The notes beneath the pieces are model-generated. The model made no database searches and was not told the DNA's origin. It worked only from the letters and a program-made list of their open reading frames with translations. This document shows, in pieces, positions 15,445 through 23,361 of a stretch of 64,000 nucleotides of DNA. The position numbers and the translations under genes were made by a program. Location: positions 40,175-104,174 of the forward strand of contig DHSM01000015.1 in the NCBI GenBank assembly GCA_002408465.1, written 5' to 3'. The DNA comes from Firmicutes bacterium UBA5286. Its GTDB lineage: Bacteria; Bacillota; Proteinivoracia; UBA4975. The number at the start of each line of letters is the position of its first letter. Within the stretch, counting starts at the first letter, position 1.

Positions 15445-16491
15445 ATGCTGACCAAACTGCCTCGAAACTCTTTGCTAAAACTGGCCCTGCAGATTGCCGG
15501 CCTGGTACTCACTCTGGCGGTGGTCTATTTGCTGCGGCGCCAGCTGCTGGCTGTTTTGACGCCGTTGCTCCTTGCCGTTGCAATTGCCTATATCCTCAAT
15601 CCAGTGGTAATCTGGCTGGAGCAGCGCCTTAGCCGTACCCTGGCGGTGCTCTTGATTTTCCTGGTCTTTTTCGGTATATCTTTTGTTTTCCTGGCCAGGT
15701 TTCTGCCCATGTTTATTGAAGAAATCAACAGTCTGGTCATGCGGTTTCCCCGGTATGTCAAACAGGTGCAGGGGCTGCTGGATAAGTTCTACAGGGCCAC
15801 CGACCGCCTCAACCTGCCCCAGTCGATTCTTGGCGCCCTGGAGATCAGCCTGGACACAATAGAAGAGAGGTTGCTGGCGAATTTGGCCAGAATCCCCGAA
15901 GTCACTTTCAATGTGGCCAGAGGCTTGTTTACATTCTTTTTGGTTCTTGTGCTTAGCTTCTATCTCCTGCGGGATTTTGAACTGGTCAAGGACAGTCTGT
16001 ACTATATTATCCCCCGCAAGAGCCGGTCCCGGGCCCGCAAGATCCTGCATGAGGTGGACAGCAGCCTGGGAAAGTACATCCGGGGGCAGCTGATACTTGC
16101 CCTGGTGGTGGGAGCGCTGATCTATTTGAGCCTCTTGCTTCTGGGTGTAGAGTTTTCCCTTATCTGGGGGATTTTTGCCGGCATCACCAACACCATACCC
16201 TACTTTGGCCCCTTCCTGGGCGCGGTGCCGGCGGTGCTCATGGCCCTGCTAACTTCCCCGGCCCTAGCCCTTAAGACCATTCTGGTTTTTGTCATCATTC
16301 AGCAGGTGGAAAGCAATTTTATCTCCCCTTATGTTCTGGGAAAGACTATGGGGCTGCATCCCCTGGTGGTGTTATTGGCCTTGCTTATAGGGGGGCAGTT
16401 TTTCGGGATCTGGGGGTTGATTGCTGCAGTCCCCGCAGTGGCAGTGGCCAGAATCGTCATCCGTAATCTGGCGCTGCCGCCTTTGGAATAA
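15445..16491 (+). CDS. AI-2E family transporter (YrrI-like permease)
   Basis: 348-residue polytopic membrane protein of the AI-2E exporter family. It has two N-terminal helices (about 12-60), a third near 63-85, a soluble amphipathic region (about 90-150) and C-terminal helices, with the conserved FGGITN-like stretch GIFAGITNTIPYFGPFLGAV near 245 and QQVESNFISPYVLG near 285. Members export varied small solutes; substrate cannot be inferred. ATG follows AGGGGGG. Located just upstream of alaS as in B. subtilis (yrrI). Confidence 0.88.
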   Translation: MLTKLPRNSLLKLALQIAGLVLTLAVVYLLRRQLLAVLTPLLLAVAIAYILNPVVIWLEQRLSRTLAVLLIFLVFFGISFVFLARFLPMFIEEINSLVMRFPRYVKQVQGLLDKFYRATDRLNLPQSILGALEISLDTIEERLLANLARIPEVTFNVARGLFTFFLVLVLSFYLLRDFELVKDSLYYIIPRKSRSRARKILHEVDSSLGKYIRGQLILALVVGALIYLSLLLLGVEFSLIWGIFAGITNTIPYFGPFLGAVPAVLMALLTSPALALKTILVFVIIQQVESNFISPYVLGKTMGLHPLVVLLALLIGGQFFGIWGLIAAVPAVAVARIVIRNLALPPLE

Positions 16492-16525
16492 AACTAATTC
16501 AGGTTCTGACCCCGAATTGGATAAG

Positions 16526-16554
16526 TTGACAGGGAGAGTCCGAATGGATATAAT
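16526..16554 (+). promoter_or_regulatory. Sigma-A promoter of alaS
   Basis: Consensus TTGACA (16526-16531), 17-bp spacer, consensus TATAAT (16549-16554). Start expected near 16561, leading into the T-box. Confidence 0.9.
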
Positions 16555-16560
16555 CTGTGT

Positions 16561-16790
16561 ATCAATGGTAAAATACCTGAGAAGGGGCAAGCTTGTTTGG
16601 CGTCTCCCAGAGAGGAACTGATTGCTGCAAGGTTCCGGCGCATATACAGGCAGCCACCCCGGAGGTGGAGACGAGGAGTCTCACGGCTGATCCCGTTAAA
16701 GATCCTCTTGAGTTGACCGGCCTTGTGGCCGGTAAGCAAGGTGGTACCGCGGCTAAGCCCGTCCTTGTACTGAGGATGGGTTATATTTTT
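16561..16790 (+). promoter_or_regulatory. T-box riboswitch controlling alaS
   Basis: T-box GGTGGTACCGCGG at 16740-16752, then terminator AGCCCGTCCT / AGGATGGGTT with a T-rich tail. Distal stem I element GCTGCAAGGTTCC at about 16624-16636. The specifier loop strand reads CAGCCACCCC, giving GCC (Ala, 16653-16655) followed by the usual purine A, with GGGG/CCCC closing the loop. Uncharged tRNA-Ala would promote readthrough. Confidence 0.9.
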
Positions 16791-16811
16791 TATATGGGGA
16801 AGGTGGTAGAA

Positions 16812-19430
16812 ATGAAAGGTCAGGAAATACGCACCAGGTTTTTAAAATTCTTTGAAAGCAAAGGTCATGCTGTGGTGGCCAGTCACAGCTTGGTTCCGGA
16901 AAATGATCCCAGCCTGCTCTTGATTGGTGCCGGCATGGCTCCCCTGAAGCCATACTTTACCGGCATCAAGACTCCTCCCAGCCGGCGCATGGCCAACAGC
17001 CAAAAATGCGTGCGCACCGGGGATATTGAATTGGTGGGGAAGACTGCCAGGCACCATACTTTTTTCGAAATGCTGGGCAACTTTTCTTTCGGGGATTACT
17101 TTAAAAAAGAGGCCATTGCCTGGGCCTGGGAATTTTTGCTGCAGGAACTTAAAATCGATACCGACAAGCTCTGGGTCTCGGTGTACGAAGAGGACCAGGA
17201 AGCCTGGGACATTTGGCATCATTCTGTGGGTATTCCCGCCGAACGCATTGTCCGCCTGGGAAAAGAGGATAATTTTTGGGAGATCGGGGTGGGTCCCTGC
17301 GGCCCCTGTTCCGAAATCTATGTAGATATGGGGTCGGAATTGGGCTGCGGCAGTCCTGACTGCAAGCCAGGCTGCGACTGTGACCGCTATTTGGAGATCT
17401 GGAACCTGGTCTTTACTCAGTTCGATAAAGATGAAGAGGGTAATTACAATCCTCTGCCCCATCCCAATATCGACACCGGCATGGGGCTGGAGCGGGTAGC
17501 AGCTGTGCTCCAGGGGGTTTCCACCAATTATGACTGTGACCTGATTTACCCCCTCATTCAACACTATGCCAAGCTTGCAGGGGCAGATTATGCCGACCGG
17601 AATTTTACTCAGTCCTTGCGCATTATCGGAGATCACTTTCGGGCTGTGGCCTTTATGCTTGCTGACGGTATTTTGCCCAGCAATGAGGGCCGGGGCTATG
17701 TGCTGCGGCGCCTGCTCAGGCGGGCGGTGCGCCACGGCATTCTCTGCGGCATTGAGGGACCCTTCCTGTATACCGGCGTTGAGCCCCTGCTGAAAATTTT
17801 CGGCATGACTTATCCGGAATTGGTAAGCAGCCGCCAACATCTGGTTGCCACCATAAAAGCTGAAGAAGAGCGGTTCCTGGCCACCATCCTGGCCGGCATG
17901 GAATTGCTCAAAGCGCAGCTGGACAAAGTAGGGAAGGGCGGCGTCTTGGGTGGCGAGGAGGCCTTCCGCCTTTACGACACCTTTGGCTTTCCCCTGGAAC
18001 TGACAATGGAAATTGCCGGGGAGCAGGGAGTAAAGGTTGACGAGGATGGTTTCCGCAAGGCCCTGGAAGGCCAGCGTTCCCAGGCCCGGGCGGCCCGGGA
18101 ACAGGTAGATGCCATGCATGCTGGAAGCGCCTCGGCCTTGGTGGCCCACCTGCCTGGAACTGTCTTTAGCGGCTACAGCTCTTTTTCCGATAGCGGCAAG
18201 ATTCTTGCTCTCCTGGACGGCAAGCAGCATCTGGAGCAAGCTGAAGCCGGAGAAAATGTCCTTGTGGTGCTGGATATAACTCCCTTCTATCCGGAAGGGG
18301 GCGGCCAGGTGGGGGACAGCGGCATAATCCGGGGAGAGGGCGCTGTCCTGGAAATTGAGACCGTTACAAAAAGTGAGGATGTAATCCTCCATCACGGCAA
18401 GGTTCTTGAAGGTACAATCAAACCCGGGGACAACGTCACTGCGGAAGTGGGAGCAAGGCGCCGGGACATTCAGGCCAATCATACGGCCACTCATCTGCTG
18501 CACAATGCCCTGCGCAAGGTGCTTGGAGAACATGTTCACCAGGCCGGTTCGCTGGTGGAAGGTGAAAGGCTGCGCTTTGACTTTACTCATCCCCAGTCCC
18601 TGAGCGCCGACGAGATTCAGCGGGTTGAACGAGAGGTAAACGCCCTGATTGCCGCCGATTTGCCGGTGGACTGCCGGGAAATGAGCATGGATGAGGCAAA
18701 AAAACAGGGGGCCATCGCCCTCTTTGGGGAAAAATATGGAGAAAGAGTGCGGATGGTCTCGGTGGGGGATGTCAGCCGGGAATTGTGCGGAGGCACCCAT
18801 GTGACCAGCACTGCCCGCATTCGAGGCTTTAAAATTCTGGCGGAATCGGGAATTGGCGCCGGCTTGCGCCGGATTGAGGCCGTCAGCGGCAATGGTTTGC
18901 TTCGCCACTTCTTCACAGTAGAGCAGATCCTTGAACAGGCAGCGGCAGTTGCCAAAACCCGCCCGGAAAACCTTGCTGCCCGCATCGAAGAGCTGCAGGC
19001 GGAACTCAGGGAACAGAGGAACCGGACGGAAAAGCTGGAGGCAAAAATCTTCGCCCTGGACTGCGGCCACCTCCTTGCCAAGACTAAAGAGGCGGCAGGA
19101 ATCAAGGTGCTGGCCAGCCCAGTGGCTGCCGCAGACATGCCTGCCCTCCGCAACCAGTCGGAGCTGGTCCTAGGCAAGCTGGGCAGTGGCGTAGTAGTCC
19201 TGGGCGCTGTTGCCGGTGACAAGGTCAACCTGGTGGCCACAGTGAGCAAGGATTTGGTGGCCAAGGGCATCCATGCCGGCAAGATCATCGGGGCTGTTGC
19301 CCGGATTGCAGGCGGCGGCGGCGGCGGCCGGCCTGACATGGCTCAGGCCGGGGGTAAAGATCCCGCCAGGCTGGATGAGGCTCTTGAATTGGCAGCAAGA
19401 CTAGTGGAGGAACAAATCAGCGGGCGGTGA
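16812..19430 (+). CDS. alaS: Alanyl-tRNA synthetase
   Basis: 872 residues. N-terminal class II catalytic domain (MKGQEIRTRFLKFFESKGH through NFSFGDYFK, about 1-450), central editing domain with zinc-binding HTATH (in NHTATHLLHNAL) and CGGTH, and a C-terminal C-Ala domain with a glycine-rich stretch (GGGGGGRPDMAQAGG). Charges tRNA-Ala and clears Ser/Gly mischarging. The frame is open upstream to 16593, but those 73 residues are T-box leader; the ATG at 16812 with GGGGAAGGTGG is the real start. ireB follows after about 90 bp, as in B. subtilis. Confidence 0.97.
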   Translation: MKGQEIRTRFLKFFESKGHAVVASHSLVPENDPSLLLIGAGMAPLKPYFTGIKTPPSRRMANSQKCVRTGDIELVGKTARHHTFFEMLGNFSFGDYFKKEAIAWAWEFLLQELKIDTDKLWVSVYEEDQEAWDIWHHSVGIPAERIVRLGKEDNFWEIGVGPCGPCSEIYVDMGSELGCGSPDCKPGCDCDRYLEIWNLVFTQFDKDEEGNYNPLPHPNIDTGMGLERVAAVLQGVSTNYDCDLIYPLIQHYAKLAGADYADRNFTQSLRIIGDHFRAVAFMLADGILPSNEGRGYVLRRLLRRAVRHGILCGIEGPFLYTGVEPLLKIFGMTYPELVSSRQHLVATIKAEEERFLATILAGMELLKAQLDKVGKGGVLGGEEAFRLYDTFGFPLELTMEIAGEQGVKVDEDGFRKALEGQRSQARAAREQVDAMHAGSASALVAHLPGTVFSGYSSFSDSGKILALLDGKQHLEQAEAGENVLVVLDITPFYPEGGGQVGDSGIIRGEGAVLEIETVTKSEDVILHHGKVLEGTIKPGDNVTAEVGARRRDIQANHTATHLLHNALRKVLGEHVHQAGSLVEGERLRFDFTHPQSLSADEIQRVEREVNALIAADLPVDCREMSMDEAKKQGAIALFGEKYGERVRMVSVGDVSRELCGGTHVTSTARIRGFKILAESGIGAGLRRIEAVSGNGLLRHFFTVEQILEQAAAVAKTRPENLAARIEELQAELREQRNRTEKLEAKIFALDCGHLLAKTKEAAGIKVLASPVAAADMPALRNQSELVLGKLGSGVVVLGAVAGDKVNLVATVSKDLVAKGIHAGKIIGAVARIAGGGGGGRPDMAQAGGKDPARLDEALELAARLVEEQISGR

Positions 19431-19519
19431 ATACATTGAGCCTACTGGGGAAGAAATATTATGCAGGATTTAATGTCATTTTGGCGAATATATCCTGTAA
19501 GATATAGGGGGTGGCAATT

Positions 19520-19780
19520 TTGAGCAATCATACTCAAGACACTGTCAGTTTTCAAAAGAATAGTGATGAAGCCGATAAAACCAGGCGCATACTAATGGAA
19601 GTGGCGGAAGCTCTTGAAGAGAAGGGCTACAATCCCATCAATCAAATTGTTGGCTACCTTGTCTCTGCCGATCCGGCATATATCACCAGCTTCAATAACG
19701 CCCGCAATCTCATTCGCAAACTGGAGCGGGACGATATTTTAGAAGAGCTAGTATCCGCTTATCTGAAAGGTGTCAGGTAA
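19520..19780 (+). CDS. ireB: IreB-family regulatory phosphoprotein (YrzL)
   Basis: 86 residues from TTG (19520) after GGGGGTGG. Contains the family signature EEKGYNPINQIVGYLVSADP and RNLIRKLERDDILEELVSAYL. In Enterococcus faecalis IreB is phosphorylated by the Ser/Thr kinase IreK and affects cell-wall antibiotic tolerance. The N-terminal region with Thr/Ser (NHTQDTVSFQKNSDEADKT) would hold the phospho-sites. Next to alaS and upstream of ruvX in most Firmicutes; here an aldo/keto reductase is inserted between ireB and ruvX, starting at the next base. Confidence 0.92.
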   Translation: MSNHTQDTVSFQKNSDEADKTRRILMEVAEALEEKGYNPINQIVGYLVSADPAYITSFNNARNLIRKLERDDILEELVSAYLKGVR

Positions 19781-20725
19781 TTGACTCTGCAACTGATAAA
19801 GTTAGGTCCCCTGGCTGTCAGCCGCTTGGGATTTGGAACTTTGTCCCTCAGCCCCCTTCAATCTTCCCTAGCGGTAGACCAGGGGGCTGAACTCTTATGT
19901 TATGCCTGGCATAAGGGGATAAATTTTTGGGACACCGCTCAGATTTACGAGAATTACCCGGTGTTGCGGGCAGCCATTCGGCGTTTGCCCGCTCAGCCGG
20001 TGATAGCGTCAAAGACCTATGCCTATACGGCGGAGGCCGCTGAGACCGCTGTCAATGAGGCCCGCAGAGAATTAGGCGTGGATGTGCTGGACATGATGAT
20101 GCTCCACGAACAAACTGCCCTTACTCTCCCGGGACACCAGGAGGCTTTGGACTGGCTGGCCAATGCCCGGGAACGGGGCGTTATCCGGGCTGTGGGAGTA
20201 TCTACCCACAGTGTGGCCTGCGTGTTGGCAGCTACCGAGTTCCCTGAAATTGATGTCATCCATCCCCTGTATAATATGCAGGGAGTGGGAATCCACGATG
20301 GCAGCCCCGCAGATATGGCAGCGGCTATAACCGCCGCCAAGGCCAGGGGCAAGGGCATCTATGCCATGAAGGTCCTGGGCGGGGGCACTCTGTACCGCCG
20401 GGCCAGGGAGGCCATAGGCCACGTGCTCAGTCAGCCCTGGCTGGACAGCGCCGTCATCGGCATGGCCACAACAGCCGAAATCGATTATAATGTCGCCTTG
20501 TTTGAGGGCCTTGACCCTGATGCCGACACAGTCCGCCAGGTGCGAGGGCGCCGCCGCTCGCTGCACAGAGCCGACTGGTGCGAAGGTTGCGGCAAATGTG
20601 TCCAAGCCTGTGGTCAGGGCGCCCTGGTTTTGGAGGACGGCAAAGTCAGGGTAAGGGAAGAACTATGTGTGCTCTGCGGCTATTGCAGCCGCCAATGTGA
20701 GCTCATGTGCCTGAAAATATTCTGA
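19781..20725 (+). CDS. Aldo/keto reductase with C-terminal 4Fe-4S domain
   Basis: 314 residues. The TIM barrel (1 to about 255) has the AKR tetrad: Asp in WDTAQIYENY with Tyr, Lys in VIASKTY, His in MLHEQ. A C-terminal ferredoxin-like domain follows: CEGCGKCVQAC, then CVLCGYCSRQCELMC, enough for two 4Fe-4S clusters. This architecture (COG1453-like) suggests electron transfer between clusters and the barrel. TTG start directly after the ireB stop, so translationally coupled. Substrate unknown. It interrupts the otherwise conserved ireB-ruvX order, so it may be a lineage-specific addition. Confidence 0.87.
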   Translation: MTLQLIKLGPLAVSRLGFGTLSLSPLQSSLAVDQGAELLCYAWHKGINFWDTAQIYENYPVLRAAIRRLPAQPVIASKTYAYTAEAAETAVNEARRELGVDVLDMMMLHEQTALTLPGHQEALDWLANARERGVIRAVGVSTHSVACVLAATEFPEIDVIHPLYNMQGVGIHDGSPADMAAAITAAKARGKGIYAMKVLGGGTLYRRAREAIGHVLSQPWLDSAVIGMATTAEIDYNVALFEGLDPDADTVRQVRGRRRSLHRADWCEGCGKCVQACGQGALVLEDGKVRVREELCVLCGYCSRQCELMCLKIF

Positions 20726-20739
20726 AGGGAGGCCAGGCC

Positions 20740-21159
20740 ATGGAACGAATTATAGCTTTGGATGCAGGAGACAAGCGTATCGGTGTAGCCGTCTCCGATC
20801 CCATGCATATTACAGCCCAGGGGCTGAAGGTTTTAGAGAATTCCCCCGGGGTGTTGGCTGAAATCGCCGACCTGTGCAAAGAGTACGCAGTGGGTAAAAT
20901 CGTTGTTGGGTTGCCCAAGAATATGAACAACACTCTGGGCCCACGGGCCGACTGGGCGCTGAAATTTGCTGAACAAGTTTCTGAGACCACCGGCCTGCCG
21001 GTCGTGATGGAAGATGAACGTCTGACCACTGTCGCTGCCAATCGGGTGATGCTGGAGGCAGATCTCAGCCGGCGCAAACGCCGCAAGGTCATAGACAAGA
21101 TGGCAGCAGTGCTGATACTGCAAAATTATCTTTCCCGAGGTGAAAAAATTGACGGATGA
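20740..21159 (+). CDS. ruvX: Holliday junction resolvase-like RuvX (YqgF)
   Basis: 139 residues. RNase H-like fold with MERIIALDAGDKRIGVAVSD at the N-terminus (catalytic Asp in LDAGDKRIG) and VVMEDERLTTVAA (second acidic residue). Family members act on 16S rRNA 5' ends or on junctions. ATG at 20740 after GGGAGGCC; a frame opening upstream (20707) would overlap the reductase and was rejected. Part of the alaS-ireB-ruvX-DUF1292-mltG block. Confidence 0.93.
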   Translation: MERIIALDAGDKRIGVAVSDPMHITAQGLKVLENSPGVLAEIADLCKEYAVGKIVVGLPKNMNNTLGPRADWALKFAEQVSETTGLPVVMEDERLTTVAANRVMLEADLSRRKRRKVIDKMAAVLILQNYLSRGEKIDG

Positions 21160-21403
21160 CAGCGGACCTGTTCAACTGTATAATGAAGAAGATAATCAAA
21201 TAATTCATTTTATCGAATATAAGCGGCTGTCAGTGCAGGGACGGATTTATGCCCTGCTGCAGCCTGAAGATGACCTGGACCAGCTTGTGGCCTTCCGGGT
21301 TGAAGAAACCAATGAGGACGAAGAGGAAGAAATTTATATCTATGTTGTCGACCCCGGGGAATTGGAAGCAGTGGATGAGGCCTGGCAAAAACTCCACTCT
21401 TGA
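21149..21403 (+). CDS. DUF1292 protein (YrzB)
   Basis: About 84 residues, acidic, with NEEDNQIIHFIEYKRLSVQG and VEETNEDEEEEIYIYVVDP, the DUF1292 signature. TTG at 21149 lies 7 bp after GAGGTG; a GTG at 21140 is an alternative with no SD. Overlaps the end of ruvX. Function unknown although nearly universal next to ruvX and mltG in Firmicutes. Confidence 0.88.
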   Translation: MTDDSGPVQLYNEEDNQIIHFIEYKRLSVQGRIYALLQPEDDLDQLVAFRVEETNEDEEEEIYIYVVDPGELEAVDEAWQKLHS

Positions 21404-21417
21404 CAGGAGGAATTGGC

Positions 21418-22512
21418 ATGGAAAATACAGATAAGGTTCCGGCTGAGAAAAAGAAGCGCCCAGCCTTGAAAATTGCCCTTATAGTCTTTGTCATTCTCTT
21501 TATTGCCGCTGCCGGCGCCGCCTGCTATGGCTGGACCTGGCTGCAAAACCAGCTGGCCCCTGCAGGGGATTCCGACCGCCCGATTTTGATTACTGTGCCC
21601 AAGGGCGCTACCAGTGCCGGAGTGGGCAACATCCTTTATGAAGCAGGCTTAATTCGCAACAGCATCGTTTTCCGCTTTTGGCTACGCCATTATGAGCTGG
21701 ACGGCAAGATTCAGGCAGGAGACTATATCTTAAGCGAAAGCCTTAGTCTCAGCGAGATTGCCGACAAGCTGGTCAAGGGCGATGTGCACAGGGATACCAT
21801 ACGCTTTACTATTCCCGAAGGCCTGTTCTTGGAAGATATTGCTGCCCGCCTGGCGGATAAAGGCATTGTGGACAAAGAGAGGTTCCTGGAGCTGGCTGCC
21901 GATCTCAGCCTGTGGCAGGACTACTGGTTTGTCAGGGAGATGCCAGAGGGTCTGGAAGTGCCTTTGGAAGGCTACCTTTTCCCTAATACTTATGAAATCC
22001 TGGGCAAGGCAGAGAACCGGGAAGAACTGATTATTGCCATCATGCTGCGCCAGTTTGACAAGGTCTTTACCGAGGAAATGCGATCCGGGGCAGAGGCCTT
22101 GGGGATTAGTGTCCATGAGGCGGTTACCCTGGCTTCCATTGTGGAAAAAGAAGCGGTATCAGGCAAGGAGCGGCCTCTTATTGCCGGGGTGTTTTTCAAC
22201 CGTTTAGGCATAAAAATGCCCTTGCAATCCTGCGCTACAGTCAATTATATTCTCAAGGATTTCTCCATCCGCGATATTTCCCCCTATAAAAAAGATCCGT
22301 CTCCATATAATACCTATCTCTATGGCGGCCTGCCCCCTGGACCAATTGCCGGTCCGGGACGCGCCGCCTTGGAAGCGGTGATTTGGCCGGAAGAATCAGA
22401 TTACCTGTATTTTGTCGCCAAGGACGATGGCAGCGACGAGCACTATTTCGCCAAAACTTATGCAGAGCATATTAAGAATGCAAGGAAGGCCAAGGCCAAC
22501 AGAAACAATTAG
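21418..22512 (+). CDS. mltG: Endolytic murein transglycosylase MltG
   Basis: 364 residues. A Lys-rich cytoplasmic start is followed by one transmembrane helix (about 18-40: ALKIALIVFVILFIAAAGA), a LysM-like region and the YceG catalytic domain outside. The catalytic Glu lies in TLASIVEKEAVSG; other conserved blocks are PLEGYLFPNTYE and GLPPGPIAGPG. It cleaves nascent peptidoglycan strands and sets glycan length. ATG after AGGAGG. The peptidase genes (yrrMNO) found between mltG and udk in B. subtilis are absent. Confidence 0.95.
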   Translation: MENTDKVPAEKKKRPALKIALIVFVILFIAAAGAACYGWTWLQNQLAPAGDSDRPILITVPKGATSAGVGNILYEAGLIRNSIVFRFWLRHYELDGKIQAGDYILSESLSLSEIADKLVKGDVHRDTIRFTIPEGLFLEDIAARLADKGIVDKERFLELAADLSLWQDYWFVREMPEGLEVPLEGYLFPNTYEILGKAENREELIIAIMLRQFDKVFTEEMRSGAEALGISVHEAVTLASIVEKEAVSGKERPLIAGVFFNRLGIKMPLQSCATVNYILKDFSIRDISPYKKDPSPYNTYLYGGLPPGPIAGPGRAALEAVIWPEESDYLYFVAKDDGSDEHYFAKTYAEHIKNARKAKANRNN

Positions 22513-22536
22513 ATTTGCTTTAAGGAGGATGGACCA

Positions 22537-23166
22537 ATGCATTCCCGACCGCTGATCATTGGTCTTGCCGGCGGCACCGGCTCGGGAAAAACTTCGGTGA
22601 CTCGAGCCATTCTCAACGCCCTGCCGCCGGAAAGCGTGGCAGTGCTGGAACATGACAGCTATTATAAGGACCAAAGCAATCTCAGCCCCCAAGAGAGGCT
22701 GAAGACCAACTATGATCATCCCTTCGCCTTTGACACTCCCCTGCTCATCGAGCATCTTGAAAAACTGCAGCGAGGGGAAACAATAGAAAAACCGATTTAC
22801 TCCTTTGTCCATCACACCCGCTTGCCGGAAACTCAGCTGGTTCCAAGCCGGCCGGTGGTGATTCTTGAGGGCATCCTCATCCTTGAGGACGAGCGGATCC
22901 GGGACCTGCTGGATATCAAGGTCTATGTAGACACAGATGCCGATGTGCGTATCATCCGCAGAATTGTTCGGGACATCCGGGAGCGGGGTAGAACCCTGGA
23001 GTCAGTGGTGGATCAATACTTAAACGTCGTGCGGCCAATGCATCTGCGCTTTGTAGAACCGACAAAGCGCTATGCAGATATCATCATCCCCGAGGGCGCG
23101 GAAAACACCGTCGCTATAGACATCCTCGTCTCCAAAATCCTGCACCTGCAGAACACCGAAGCATAG
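22537..23166 (+). CDS. udk: Uridine kinase
   Basis: 209 residues. P-loop GLAGGTGSGKTS near the N-terminus, HDSYYKDQSNLSPQER and NYDHPFAFD for substrate binding, and RRIVRDIRERGRTLESV near the lid. Phosphorylates uridine and cytidine in pyrimidine salvage. Strong AAGGAGG 7 bp upstream. Same neighbourhood as B. subtilis udk; greA is missing here. Confidence 0.96.
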   Translation: MHSRPLIIGLAGGTGSGKTSVTRAILNALPPESVAVLEHDSYYKDQSNLSPQERLKTNYDHPFAFDTPLLIEHLEKLQRGETIEKPIYSFVHHTRLPETQLVPSRPVVILEGILILEDERIRDLLDIKVYVDTDADVRIIRRIVRDIRERGRTLESVVDQYLNVVRPMHLRFVEPTKRYADIIIPEGAENTVAIDILVSKILHLQNTEA

Positions 23167-23187
23167 GGATTCTCCTGCTTCCAACAC

Positions 23188-23222
23188 ATAACCCCAACCA
23201 TTGGGCTGGGGTAATTTTATTC
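23188..23222 (+). terminator. Probable terminator after udk
   Basis: ACCCCA and TGGGGT flank an inner CCA/TGG stem, followed by AATTTTATT. The T-run is broken, so efficiency is uncertain. Confidence 0.5.
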
Positions 23223-23361
23223 CTCCTTGCCATCAGAATTAAACCCAAGAGCCCTCGCCCTCTGGGTTAAGATGTAACTACAAATGAGCCATTCGGAAAC
23301 GTCCCCAGTGGACTCGAATAATTCAGGCCCCTCCGGCCAAAATAGGCTGGGGGTGTTTTTT

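Noticed and set aside
16593..16811. N-terminal extension of alaS by 73 residues
   Set aside because: This DNA forms the T-box with specifier, T-box sequence and terminator; the ATG at 16812 with SD matches the AlaRS N-terminus.
16842..19070. 742-residue minus-strand open frame inside alaS
   Set aside because: Antisense shadow caused by codon bias in a GC-rich gene; the plus strand encodes a clear AlaRS.
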